Shown here in pieces: positions 9,081 through 16,198 of a DNA stretch of 64,000 nt. A program made the position numbers and the translations under genes. The notes below the pieces were generated by a model. It ran no database searches and was not told the DNA's origin. It was given only the letters and a program-made list of their open reading frames with translations. The DNA is taken from contig NZ_CP101416.1 of the NCBI RefSeq assembly GCF_027942295.1, forward strand, positions 2,272,001 to 2,336,000, read 5' to 3'. Origin of the DNA: Pseudanabaena sp. Chao 1811. Lineage in GTDB: Bacteria > Cyanobacteriota > Cyanobacteriia > Pseudanabaenales > Pseudanabaenaceae. Within the stretch, counting starts at the first letter, position 1. Each line of letters opens with the position of its first letter.

Positions 9081-9497
9081 TTATACTGTCCAATCTTCAA
9101 TCCTTAGATTTGGTATCTTTTCAAAGTCTCTTCGGTTTCTTGTCAAGAGGATACCGTTATTGGCAATCACAATTCATGCTATACGCATATCCTGCGTGCC
9201 AACACGAATACGTTGAGCTTTTAGTGATTGATAAATTTCGCGGGCTTGAGCATCGTATTGCAAGACATCAAAATCTGACAGCATTAAAATTGTATCTGTG
9301 AGAAGTTGATACGCCGCAGATTGATTCTCTCCATCTTTTATTTCAGAAATCTGAGCTAGACGACCTCTTAATTGTTCTTCAACATTGATAACAGTTGTAT
9401 TTAGCTGTATTTGAGTTGCTTGAAGTTTCGCAATTAAATATTGGTTAGCACGTCCATAAAGACTAAGGTGATCTGTGTCAAAAATGTAGCTCTTCAT
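9081..9497 (-). pseudogene. PIN-domain (VapC-like) toxin with an internal stop codon
   Basis: The open frame (9174-9497, 107 residues) starts MKSYIFDTDHLSLY, a PIN domain with the first acidic residue Asp7, a conserved Glu and Asp97 in VGTQDMRIA. It stops at a TGA (9174-9176) exactly where the domain normally continues. Reading on in the same frame gives IVIANNGILLTRNRRDF and then EKIPNLRIEDWTV before TAA at 9081. This is the expected C-terminal strand and last acidic site of PIN toxins. One nonsense codon therefore removes 31 codons. It could be an inactivated toxin; stop-codon readthrough or a sequencing error are alternatives. Its start overlaps the upstream antitoxin-like gene by one base. 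Confidence 0.85.
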
Positions 9498-9805
9498 CAG
9501 ACATCTACTTCTAGATTTGCTTCCTCACGGATACTTGTCAATTTCTCCATGAAATCATCAAAGATAGGATCATTAGCCAATATTCCTGCATACTTCCTCT
9601 GAGGAATGGGATGAGACGACTCAATGTTTGAGGTTATCTCTACGCTTACAAATTTGCCCCTAGCTAGTTGAGCTTCTAGAGCCGACTTAGCCTTAGAAAT
9701 TGCTTCTTCCTCGGTTTTGCCCTCAGTTGTTACGCTCGACATACCCACAACTGAAGCTACAAAGCTTTGTTGAGACTGACTTTGGACAAAAATTTGATAT
9801 TGCAT
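9497..9805 (-). CDS. HicB-like antitoxin paired with the PIN gene
   Basis: A 102-residue protein. The first 65 residues (YQIFVQSQSQQSFVASVVGMSSVTTEGKTEEEAISKAKSALEAQL) follow the beta-alpha-beta pattern of HicB-type partial RNase H folds. The rest is an acidic tail that ends EEANLEVDV. In cyanobacteria such HicB-like proteins commonly sit directly before a PIN toxin, as here (stop and start overlap as TGATG). It probably neutralised the PIN protein encoded downstream. The antitoxin frame is intact although the toxin frame is broken. Confidence 0.65.
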   Translation of the reverse strand: MQYQIFVQSQSQQSFVASVVGMSSVTTEGKTEEEAISKAKSALEAQLARGKFVSVEITSNIESSHPIPQRKYAGILANDPIFDDFMEKLTSIREEANLEVDV

Positions 9806-9860
9806 AACGGCACACTTTTTGACACCTTCAACTATTCTAGTTGATTGATTAATTGGATAA

Positions 9861-9877
9861 GGTGGGCATTGCCCACC
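9861..9877. repeat. Short perfect hairpin
   Basis: GGTGGGC and GCCCACC pair around an ATT loop. It lies between the ridA stop (9893) and the antitoxin start (9805) and may end ridA transcription. The form GGTGGGCATTGCCCACC is a common cyanobacterial intergenic palindrome. Confidence 0.5.
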
Positions 9878-9892
9878 CTACTATTGAGATGC

Positions 9893-10285
9893 TTAGATGG
9901 CGACAATGCACTCAATTTCGACAAGGGCATCGAGGGGAAGGCGAGCGACTTGAACCGTAGAACGGGCAGGGAATGGAGCTAGAAAATACTTACCGTAGAT
10001 CGCATTTACCTTGGGGAAATCTGCCATATCTGCGAGAAACACGGTGGTTTTAATCACGTTGGTGATATCTGCGCCTGCCTCAGCGAGAACGGCTTGAATA
10101 TTTTTGATCACCTGTTCGGCTTGTTCTTCGACTGTGTTAGCAACGATTTTGCCAACGGCAGGATCGATCGCAATTTGTCCCGCCATGAACATTAATTTGC
10201 TAGTTGCCGAAACAGCGATCGCTTGGTTATAAGGTCCAACGGGTTCAGGAGCATTGGCGCTACGGATAACTTCTTTTTGACTCAT
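9893..10285 (-). CDS. ridA: RidA-family enamine/imine deaminase
   Basis: A 130-residue RidA (YjgF/YER057c/UK114) protein. These cytosolic trimers hydrolyse reactive 2-aminoacrylate-type enamines produced by PLP enzymes. The diagnostic segments are all visible: SANAPEPVGPYNQAIAV, FMAGQIAIDP, EEQAEQVIKNIQAVLAEAGAD, VFLADMADFPKVN and FPARSTVQVARLPLDALVEIE, including the conserved Arg in PARSTV that binds the substrate carboxylate. The length is standard. The gene is monocistronic, with the remnant of the lipase gene 100 bp upstream in the same direction. Confidence 0.93.
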   Translation of the reverse strand: MSQKEVIRSANAPEPVGPYNQAIAVSATSKLMFMAGQIAIDPAVGKIVANTVEEQAEQVIKNIQAVLAEAGADITNVIKTTVFLADMADFPKVNAIYGKYFLAPFPARSTVQVARLPLDALVEIECIVAI

Positions 10286-10387
10286 CGTTATTATTTAATT
10301 ACATATTTAGGATGGGATTATATAACGATCTCAAAGTCAAAATACTATTAGCAGCACCTCCTTGCTATATCTTTTGAAGGTTTTGCG

Positions 10388-10449
10388 TTATTCCAAACCT
10401 AAATCCTTCTTCAGTCTTGCCAAATAACCATCCTTACTGAGCAGAACAT
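10388..10449 (-). pseudogene. Severed 3' end of the lipase gene
   Basis: Left of the insertion sequence the minus strand reads, after one copy of the target duplication, SKDGYLARLKKDLGLE and then TAA (10388-10390). Joining this to the lipase frame at the duplicated 10 bp restores a continuous gene of about 313 codons, so this is the original C-terminus cut off by the transposon. Confidence 0.85.
10440..10449. repeat. Target-site duplication, left copy
   Basis: AGCAGAACAT directly precedes the left inverted repeat of the insertion sequence and is repeated at 11743-11752 directly after the right one. Confidence 0.9.
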
Positions 10450-11742
10450 TAGGGCAACCGCACACGTTTCTTAACAATTAACGAGATTTAGACAGCGACT
10501 ATGTTTAAGGCACTTAGGACATCCTTAAGATAGTTATTGTTCCAGCCAGCTTTAAGACGTTTAGTCTTGACCCCGACCTTACTAGTTTTATCTCTTGACA
10601 ACAAATTTAAACTGATATGACGTATAACAGCTAAGTTTTCGGCAATATAGCCTCGACAGGATTGAGAAGCATCCTCATTAAAGCCAACATCGAGAATCCA
10701 ATGTAGTCGATTTTCAATACTCCAGTGATTTCTGACAGATTGGGAAAATCTGTGGACATCACTCTCAAGACTAAGCAGATAGTATCGCTGTTCAGTAGAA
10801 ATAGTTCCATTTATAATTCGATCTGATTCAACCATACCAATACTTTTCAAACCTATCCATTTCTCCGCACCAATTAAGTATTCGGTATTACCCATTGTCC
10901 AATAGCGACGGGTTTCAATGCGCCCATGTCCTTTCTCAACCGTTTCATAGAACTGATGTTCAATATTTTTGAAGTTCTGTTCTCGTGCAGAGGTAAATAG
11001 TTCACGCACATCTTTATGGAGATTACCTTGATTGCCTTTCAGCGCTAACACATAATCTGCTCCCTCTTCGATGATTGTTTTCGCGATTTCGGTCTGACAT
11101 CCCATTGCATCTATGCTCACCACTGAACCTCGTATCGCTAACATTTTTAGCAATGATGGAATCGCTGTTATTTCATTGGATTTCTCGTCTACTTTTTTCT
11201 GTCCCAATACCAAATGTTGTGATGCTGACCACACACTCACCATATGAATCAGACTACGTGAATTTCCTGATCCCTTTGCCCCTCTCAGAGTTTTGCCATC
11301 TATGTTAATCAATTCTCCATCGGTTGATTTATGGACTGCTTCCATCCAACTAATAAAGCTTTTTTGCAATTCTTCTGGCTTTAGTCTCGCAAATAATCTC
11401 TCGAATGTATCTACTGATGGTATGCCGTTGGCTAATTCCAAAAATGTCTTTAACCATTCTTCTTTCTCTTTGCCATATTCGGCGATTGCGATGAAATTAT
11501 CAGCTCCACAGATCACTGCACAAATCGTGATTATCAATATGTCGAGCAGCTTATGCAGGATACCGTGTGCTGCTCTGGGATCTTGCAAGTTCCCAAAGTG
11601 GGTTTCGATTAATCCGATGGGGTTGACTGTATCTAGCATTTTGGGCTGCTCATTCTAAATATTCTCTATTCTCTCGTTTCTACCTTTTTCTCCTTGTTAA
11701 AAATGCTTACTAGTTTGTTAAGAAACGTGTGCGGTTGCCCTA
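10450..11742 (-). mobile_element. Complete ISAs1-type insertion sequence (1,293 bp)
   Basis: Both ends carry a perfect 28-bp inverted repeat: TAGGGCAACCGCACACG... at 10450-10477 and its complement at 11715-11742. It is flanked by the 10-bp direct repeat AGCAGAACAT and holds one transposase gene. The identical repeats, intact transposase and clean duplication suggest a recent insertion. It lies inside the lipase gene, in the same orientation. Confidence 0.93.
10488..11639 (-). CDS. ISAs1-family DDE transposase
   Basis: A 383-residue transposase with the N-terminal DDE_Tnp_1-associated domain (HFGNLQDPRAAHGILHKLLDILIITICAVICGAD) and an RNase-H-like catalytic core. The acidic triad can be placed at Asp114 (INIDGKTLRG), Asp177 (SIDAMGCQ) and Glu309 (HWSIENRLHW). 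The C-terminal VGFNEDASQ and the closing N..RHISLNLL are typical of ISAs1 members. The frame is intact and the length is normal, so the element is potentially active. Confidence 0.93.
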   Translation of the reverse strand: MLDTVNPIGLIETHFGNLQDPRAAHGILHKLLDILIITICAVICGADNFIAIAEYGKEKEEWLKTFLELANGIPSVDTFERLFARLKPEELQKSFISWMEAVHKSTDGELINIDGKTLRGAKGSGNSRSLIHMVSVWSASQHLVLGQKKVDEKSNEITAIPSLLKMLAIRGSVVSIDAMGCQTEIAKTIIEEGADYVLALKGNQGNLHKDVRELFTSAREQNFKNIEHQFYETVEKGHGRIETRRYWTMGNTEYLIGAEKWIGLKSIGMVESDRIINGTISTEQRYYLLSLESDVHRFSQSVRNHWSIENRLHWILDVGFNEDASQSCRGYIAENLAVIRHISLNLLSRDKTSKVGVKTKRLKAGWNNNYLKDVLSALNIVAV

Positions 11743-12632
11743 AGCAGAACATGATATTCCTTGACTGCTAGCTCTTTTTGTGGGATCAGTTTGAACCAAG
11801 CTGCGAAGAAATCCTTAAAATTGCGTACGTCGTAGACAACTTCATTCAAAATAGATTCATTCTCGTTCTGTGCTTTCAAATTATTCCATTTCTCATCAGT
11901 GTTACCTTGAATGCGATCGCCATTGGTATCGAAAATGATGCGCTTCCCTGCGTGATAAAATCCTTGTGCTTCAAATGGAACGTGGGGAACTAGATCGCCT
12001 TGATTGACAACGCGAAAATGTGTGCCATTAAAGTTTGTATCCAACTGATTTGCAAAATTCTTATTGCCAACACGAGGCGTACCAAAGGTATAGAGACCTC
12101 GCACATTAACTTTTTCAATGGATAGCATTGCTGTCATTAATACTGCTAAGGCTCCACCAAGGCTGTGACCAGTAATCCAAATATTTTTGGTTCGGTTGGG
12201 ATCGAATTTATAAATTGCGGAGATAATTGAGATTACGACAGGGTAAAGAGCATCTTGAAATCCTTCATGGACGCGACTATTCAACAAAGGTCCTGGATCG
12301 GTAACAAGTTTGATATTAGTAATCCAATCTGTAGTAGATTCGCTACCTCGAAAAGCAATAATAAGGTTTCCCTCCTTTTCGGCAACAAAACCTTGAGTGT
12401 CAATAGATACTCCCAGATTTTTATTGAAGAATTGAAAGTTAGTAAATCCCCATGATGCTTGATTAAATGGTTGACTATACTTGTTACCATCCCTTTCCCA
12501 ATACTCTTTATCATCTTTAGGGTTATAGGCATAGGCAAGCGCACAGGCAGAGGCAAAGGCAATTGCATCCTTGGGACTGTACTCGTTTGTCGTGGAAAAT
12601 TCAGGAGTAAAATACTGCGCTAATTCTGGCAT
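11718..12632 (-). CDS. Class 3 lipase, C-terminus replaced by insertion-sequence-encoded residues
   Basis: An alpha/beta-hydrolase of the fungal lipase-like class 3 family. The oxyanion segment is IIAFRGSES (91-99), the nucleophile elbow ITGHSLGGAL has Ser157, and the acid site is probably in NQGDLVPHVP. No signal peptide is seen. The frame of 304 codons runs into the insertion sequence: after EYHVLL the last seven residues (RATAHVS) and the TAA come from the transposon's inverted repeat. The native gene had about 313 codons, with the severed end at 10388-10449. Since only 16 native residues are lost, activity may survive. Confidence 0.85.
   Translation of the reverse strand: MPELAQYFTPEFSTTNEYSPKDAIAFASACALAYAYNPKDDKEYWERDGNKYSQPFNQASWGFTNFQFFNKNLGVSIDTQGFVAEKEGNLIIAFRGSESTTDWITNIKLVTDPGPLLNSRVHEGFQDALYPVVISIISAIYKFDPNRTKNIWITGHSLGGALAVLMTAMLSIEKVNVRGLYTFGTPRVGNKNFANQLDTNFNGTHFRVVNQGDLVPHVPFEAQGFYHAGKRIIFDTNGDRIQGNTDEKWNNLKAQNENESILNEVVYDVRNFKDFFAAWFKLIPQKELAVKEYHVLLRATAHVS
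11743..11752. repeat. Target-site duplication, right copy
   Basis: AGCAGAACAT, identical to 10440-10449, marks the right border of the insertion sequence. Confidence 0.9.
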
Positions 12633-12685
12633 TTTATAAACCTCTTGCTAGAAGCATTTAGTCACATTGATAGTTGATTTAAATA

Positions 12686-12827
12686 ACCCAAGTTGCTACC
12701 TATTCATTTAAGACTAAAGTTAAAATAAAAAATGCTAGATTTTTATATAAAAATAGCGTCATTTTGGACTTAGCGAGGCTGTTTTTAACTTGTTTTGAGC
12801 CGATTTTTAATAGGTAGCAACTTGGGT
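12686..12827. mobile_element. MITE-like element with 19-bp perfect inverted repeats
   Basis: ACCCAAGTTGCTACCTATT (12686-12704) is repeated in perfect inverted form at 12809-12827. Directly outside both ends stands TAAATA (12680-12685 and 12828-12833), a likely target duplication. The 104-bp interior is AT-rich and non-coding. It lies upstream of the lipase start at 12632. No related transposase is in the window; the ends differ from those of the insertion sequence at 10450. Confidence 0.65.
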
Positions 12828-12858
12828 TAAATATAACTTTAGCCAGCATTTTTATGAT

Positions 12859-12919
12859 ACAAATCCCAAAATATTAAGAGGTGTTGCAACGCAACACCTC
12901 TTAATATTTTGGGATTTGT
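12859..12919. repeat. Long perfect hairpin (29-bp stem)
   Basis: ACAAATCCCAAAATATTAAG... (12859-12887) pairs without mismatch to 12891-12919 around a 3-nt AAC loop. It lies just after the stop of the minus-strand gene at 12931 and could serve as its terminator, but its length and perfection suggest a palindromic repeat element. Confidence 0.75.
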
Positions 12920-12930
12920 CAAAGAAGATT

Positions 12931-14220
12931 TTAAGTATTTTTATTTTCCTTGAGCATTTTTGCATATTCTTGATCCGTCAAATCCTGCTCAGTGGTGTAG
13001 GCAAGATTATTTTGATCGATTACCTCTTGCTTAGTGGCAAAGGTACGCGCAAAGTTCAGCTTTTCGCGCAGAGTCGATGAGGGATTTTGGAGTTGCTCAG
13101 CACGGGCGGCACGTTTTTGGTTGCGATCGCTAATCCCACCATTCAAATACTGCAAGACAAAATAGCGCACCAAAGGCGTAGACAAGAACAAAACGGCATA
13201 ACCTAGCAAGAATCCATAGGCAGCTTTGATAAAGCCTAAAAATCCAACCAGAGATGTGGCTAATCTGGGATTACCTAACAAACTGCCCAAATAGAGCGAG
13301 GCAACTAGATAGAAAACACCTAAACCGATCGCTAGGGCAATCTTGCCTTGAGACGCTTGGCTAAACTGCCAGAGCTTTTCTTGCAAATAGGAATGATTAA
13401 CCTTGGCTTTGCGCTCGGAGGCAACTTTTTGTAAGTCAGGAAACTTATAGGCAAGGGTTCCCGCATCACTAACTTCGGGGAAACCGTTAAATTTGGACAA
13501 GACAGGAATCACAAAATATTCATCACCTTCTAGGCGGCTAGTTTCATCGAGATAGGGGGCAATTTGCTCAGCAACGACGACACCATTATTACTGCGAATC
13601 ATCGCTGCAATCTCGCGCCAACGACGCTCTTCGAGATCAGCGTTAGGATTGCCATCACCAAATAAAAATGAAAATACGCTTTCTAAAAAGCCCATTTCAT
13701 CGGGATCGCGTTGGCGGATGCGCTCTGGCTCGTAGTAGTAAGGATCGAACATGATAAACGGATTACCAAAGGGATTGCCCCAGCCCCCTAGCCAGATAAA
13801 TCCGCCGCCACCACCGCGATCACTACGACGATCATCACGGTCATTGTCATTCTTTTGGCTATTCAAGGCGATCGTAGCGGCAATAATGCCTAGCACCACG
13901 ATAATAATCGAGACAATTAGCAAAATGCCAAAAGAAATCCGAATTCCGTAAAATACCCATTTCCAAACACCTTTAAGCCATTCCTTGACCTGTAGCCAAA
14001 ATGAACGACTGACTAGGATTTGGCGGAAATTTGGCGCAAATTTATAGGCGATCTCGCCCGACTCGGCAACTTGGAGATTGCCACCTGTTTCCGAGGCAAG
14101 GGCTAATATTTCCCGTTGAGCGGTATTTAAATCAAGTCCAGACTGTGCCGCCACATCCCCTATCGTGACCTGATAGTTGAGCTTTTCGACGGCTTCCATT
14201 ACTGCTGTACGAGTTGCCAT
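12931..14220 (-). CDS. Conserved cyanobacterial membrane protein of unknown function
   Basis: A 429-residue protein. Residues 1-65 look like a small winged-helix-type domain (VMEAVEKLNYQVTIGDVAAQSGLDLNTAQREILALASETGG). Next are a transmembrane helix near 95-118 (ISFGILLIVSIIIVVLGIIAATIAL), a Gly/Asp/Arg-rich linker and a second region resembling the first (IRSNNGVVVAEQIAPYLDE ... DEYFVIPVLSKFNGFPEVSDAGTLAYKFPDL). Two more hydrophobic helices near 295 and 325-350 precede a charged tail. The layout resembles proteins conserved in cyanobacteria and plants, but I know no function. It is transcribed alone, away from the DUF1997 gene. Confidence 0.7.
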   Translation of the reverse strand: MATRTAVMEAVEKLNYQVTIGDVAAQSGLDLNTAQREILALASETGGNLQVAESGEIAYKFAPNFRQILVSRSFWLQVKEWLKGVWKWVFYGIRISFGILLIVSIIIVVLGIIAATIALNSQKNDNDRDDRRSDRGGGGGFIWLGGWGNPFGNPFIMFDPYYYEPERIRQRDPDEMGFLESVFSFLFGDGNPNADLEERRWREIAAMIRSNNGVVVAEQIAPYLDETSRLEGDEYFVIPVLSKFNGFPEVSDAGTLAYKFPDLQKVASERKAKVNHSYLQEKLWQFSQASQGKIALAIGLGVFYLVASLYLGSLLGNPRLATSLVGFLGFIKAAYGFLLGYAVLFLSTPLVRYFVLQYLNGGISDRNQKRAARAEQLQNPSSTLREKLNFARTFATKQEVIDQNNLAYTTEQDLTDQEYAKMLKENKNT

Positions 14221-14324
14221 AGGCTTTCACTAATCTAACTGCTAGCACTATTATGATTGAAATATAGCTTTTTTAAAGTAAGAGGGTGTCTTGTCTTCGG
14301 CAGGATACGCTCTAGTAAGCAAAA

Positions 14325-14353
14325 TCTGAGATGCGTTATATTCTCATCTCAGA
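14325..14353. repeat. Small hairpin upstream of the DUF1997 gene
   Basis: TCTGAGATG pairs with CATCTCAGA around an 11-nt loop, 30 bp before the start codon at 14384. It lies in the presumed leader and might be an operator or a 5'-UTR structure. No other support. Confidence 0.35.
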
Positions 14354-14383
14354 GATCCAACAGCAGTTTTTAAGGTATTTGTC

Positions 14384-15202
14384 ATGCAGCAAGAACCAAT
14401 GCGATCGCCTGCAAATCTAGATTTCACTTCAGAGACAACGGGGGAGGATGACTCTGAGTTTGTATTAACGCCTGCACAGGAAGCCTCCATGTTCTCGGAA
14501 TATGGCACTGGTGATGATTCTGCTGACGATCTCCAAGATCCCGATGCTGAAAATGCAAATGCAGATCACTTAGCTCAGTCTAAGGATTTATTGCAGGGCG
14601 CTGATCCTAACTCGGAAATGAGACATTTTCATAATCATTACATTGGCAATATGGATCTGTTTGCCGATAAGCAAACGGTAATGAAATATTTAGATGCCCA
14701 TCAAGGATGGTTTCGACGCTGTGCCCATCCCTTTAAAGCTGATCCGATCGGGGAAACTGGCTATGCGATGGGGATTGGTAAGGTGGGAGCCTTAGGCTTT
14801 CAGGTTGACGCAAGGGTGGGGCTAAATTTGTTGCCTCCCGATGCCAATAGTGTTTATCGGATTGTGACTATTCCCATTCCCGATCAGAAACCGCAGGGCT
14901 ATGAAGTGGATTTTCAAGCGGAGATGCGCTTGGAGGAAAAAACTTTGGAATTACGGGCTGGGGAAAAGCTCGGTAATGATCCCTTAATTACATCGATTGA
15001 ATGGGACTTAAATCTGACGGTTTCCCTTCACTTTCCCGCCTTTATCCAGAAATTATCGATGGATATGATTCAGAAAACAGGGGATAGCGTCCTCGGTTTC
15101 ATTGTCCAGCGTGTCTCTAAAAGTCTGACTGCTAAGGTGCAAGACGACTTCCATAAAACCCACGCCATCAAGGTTCCGAAACAGATTAAGCTCAGAAGAT
15201 AG
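14384..15202 (+). CDS. DUF1997-family protein
   Basis: A 272-residue soluble protein. The first 80 residues are acidic and probably disordered. The rest, from RHFHNHYIGNMDLFADKQTVMKYLDAHQGWFRRCAHPFKADPIGETGYAMGIGKVGALGF onward, matches the DUF1997 family shared by cyanobacteria and plant chloroplasts. It has the START/SRPBCC-like alternation of beta strands expected for such proteins. No enzymatic motif is visible and the biological role is unknown. It is followed after 38 bp by a GvpL/F gene in the same direction, so the two may be cotranscribed. Confidence 0.75.
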   Translation: MQQEPMRSPANLDFTSETTGEDDSEFVLTPAQEASMFSEYGTGDDSADDLQDPDAENANADHLAQSKDLLQGADPNSEMRHFHNHYIGNMDLFADKQTVMKYLDAHQGWFRRCAHPFKADPIGETGYAMGIGKVGALGFQVDARVGLNLLPPDANSVYRIVTIPIPDQKPQGYEVDFQAEMRLEEKTLELRAGEKLGNDPLITSIEWDLNLTVSLHFPAFIQKLSMDMIQKTGDSVLGFIVQRVSKSLTAKVQDDFHKTHAIKVPKQIKLRR

Positions 15203-15240
15203 CCTTTGTCCAAGGAAAAAGGAGAAAGGAAAAGAGAAAA

Positions 15241-15948
15241 ATGCTTTATACTTTTGCGATTTTGCTTGCGCCAGCACCAGATGAGCGACCGTTGGGAATT
15301 ACGGGCAAGCCCATTCAATATTTGCAATGCGATCGCCTGATTGCAGCAATTGAAACAGATGTGGATATCGAAGCGATGAAGCTATTGCCTGAGCAATCTT
15401 TGATGCAGGCGATTATTCACCATGATCGCTTAATTTGTGAACTGTTTAACCAGCGCACACTTTTACCTTTACGCTTCGGCACAGCTTTTGTTTCTATCGA
15501 TGCCTTAGAGACCTATTTACAAACGGAGGGTGAGAGGCTATTCGCCAGTTTACAAAGACTAGATGGCTATGCCGAATATTTGATTACGGGCAATGCGATC
15601 GCGCCTAAGCTGGAGGTAGCGACAAATCTTAAGGGTAAAGACTATCTACTCGCAAAGCGATCGCAATATTTACAACAGGAACAATGGCGATCGCAACTAC
15701 AAAAGGAGGTTCTGGACTATCGTCAGACCATTACTGACCATTTAAATCCTGATAATTTAAATCCTGAATATTCGCCTGAATTTCAGCACGTGGAAACGCA
15801 AGGTTCAGAGGATGTGCGTGTTTATGCCTTATTGCCGCGATCGCAGGTTGAGTATTTGCAAGAGGCTTTGCGATCGTGGCAAGAAAAACATCCCCATTGG
15901 CAAATTTCATGGAGCCAAGCCCTACCGCCCTATCATTTTTTAACGTGA
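15241..15948 (+). CDS. gvpL: GvpL/GvpF-family gas vesicle protein
   Basis: A 235-residue GvpL/F protein, a minor component that interacts with GvpA during gas-vesicle assembly. The conserved pattern is clear: LYTFAILLAP at the N-terminus, then HHDRLICELFNQRTLLPLRFGTAFVS, the long helical segment GKDYLLAKRSQYLQQEQ, and a C-terminal second ferredoxin-like lobe (VRVYALLPRSQVEYLQEALRSW). A purine-rich AAGGAGAAAGG lies in front of the ATG. No gvpA/C/N is in the window, so this is an orphan copy. Its stop codon falls inside the left end of the MITE-like element at 15942. Confidence 0.85.
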   Translation: MLYTFAILLAPAPDERPLGITGKPIQYLQCDRLIAAIETDVDIEAMKLLPEQSLMQAIIHHDRLICELFNQRTLLPLRFGTAFVSIDALETYLQTEGERLFASLQRLDGYAEYLITGNAIAPKLEVATNLKGKDYLLAKRSQYLQQEQWRSQLQKEVLDYRQTITDHLNPDNLNPEYSPEFQHVETQGSEDVRVYALLPRSQVEYLQEALRSWQEKHPHWQISWSQALPPYHFLT

Positions 15949-16054
15949 GTTCGATAGCACCATTTGCGCGGTGTGAAGCGCCGCACAAATGGCGAAAAAT
16001 GGTAAAAATCGCTTAGCGATTTTTACCATTTTTCGCCTTCGTTGAACTGACGTT
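15942..16054. mobile_element. MITE-like element, family A copy 1 (twin hairpins)
   Basis: The ends AACGTGAGTTCGA (15942-15954) and TTGAACTGACGTT (16042-16054) are inverted repeats (11 of 13). Five T residues lie outside each end, compatible with a 5-bp duplication. Inside are two abutting hairpins. One is 15960-15973/15979-15992 (14 bp, two G-T pairs). The other is 15991-16012/16016-16037 (22 bp perfect, loop TTA). They share two bases. The same build is seen at 57456-57602. Confidence 0.65.
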
Positions 16055-16077
16055 TTTTTAAGTTTTGTTTAGGACAT

Positions 16078-16134
16078 AAAAGCCCAAGAGATGAATGGCA
16101 GCACTTTGCGCTGCCATTCATCTCTTGGGCTTTT
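16078..16134. terminator. Long hairpin between convergent genes
   Basis: AAAAGCCCAAGAGATGAATG... (16078-16102) pairs perfectly over 25 bp with 16110-16134, loop ACTTTGC. It stands 65 bp past the stop of the minus-strand epimerase gene (16199) and past the gvpL gene, so it can end transcription from both sides. Its A/T-ended arms provide a U-run in either direction. Confidence 0.6.
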
Positions 16135-16198
16135 ATTCAAGCATTTCTATGGATTTTGGAGCCTAGCAATATTGCCTCATATTGTGTGTAAATAATCG

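Noticed and set aside
9035-9100. 22 extra N-terminal codons of the aldolase/dehydrogenase
   Set aside because: The ATG at 9034 has a ribosome site at the right distance and matches the family start; the extension overlaps the end of the PIN pseudogene.
7227-9107. Several plus-strand frames of 60-130 codons opposite the aldolase/dehydrogenase gene
   Set aside because: They shadow a well-supported gene on the other strand and show no protein family pattern.
9110-9301. Plus-strand frame of 63 codons
   Set aside because: It lies antisense to the broken PIN gene and has no recognisable features.
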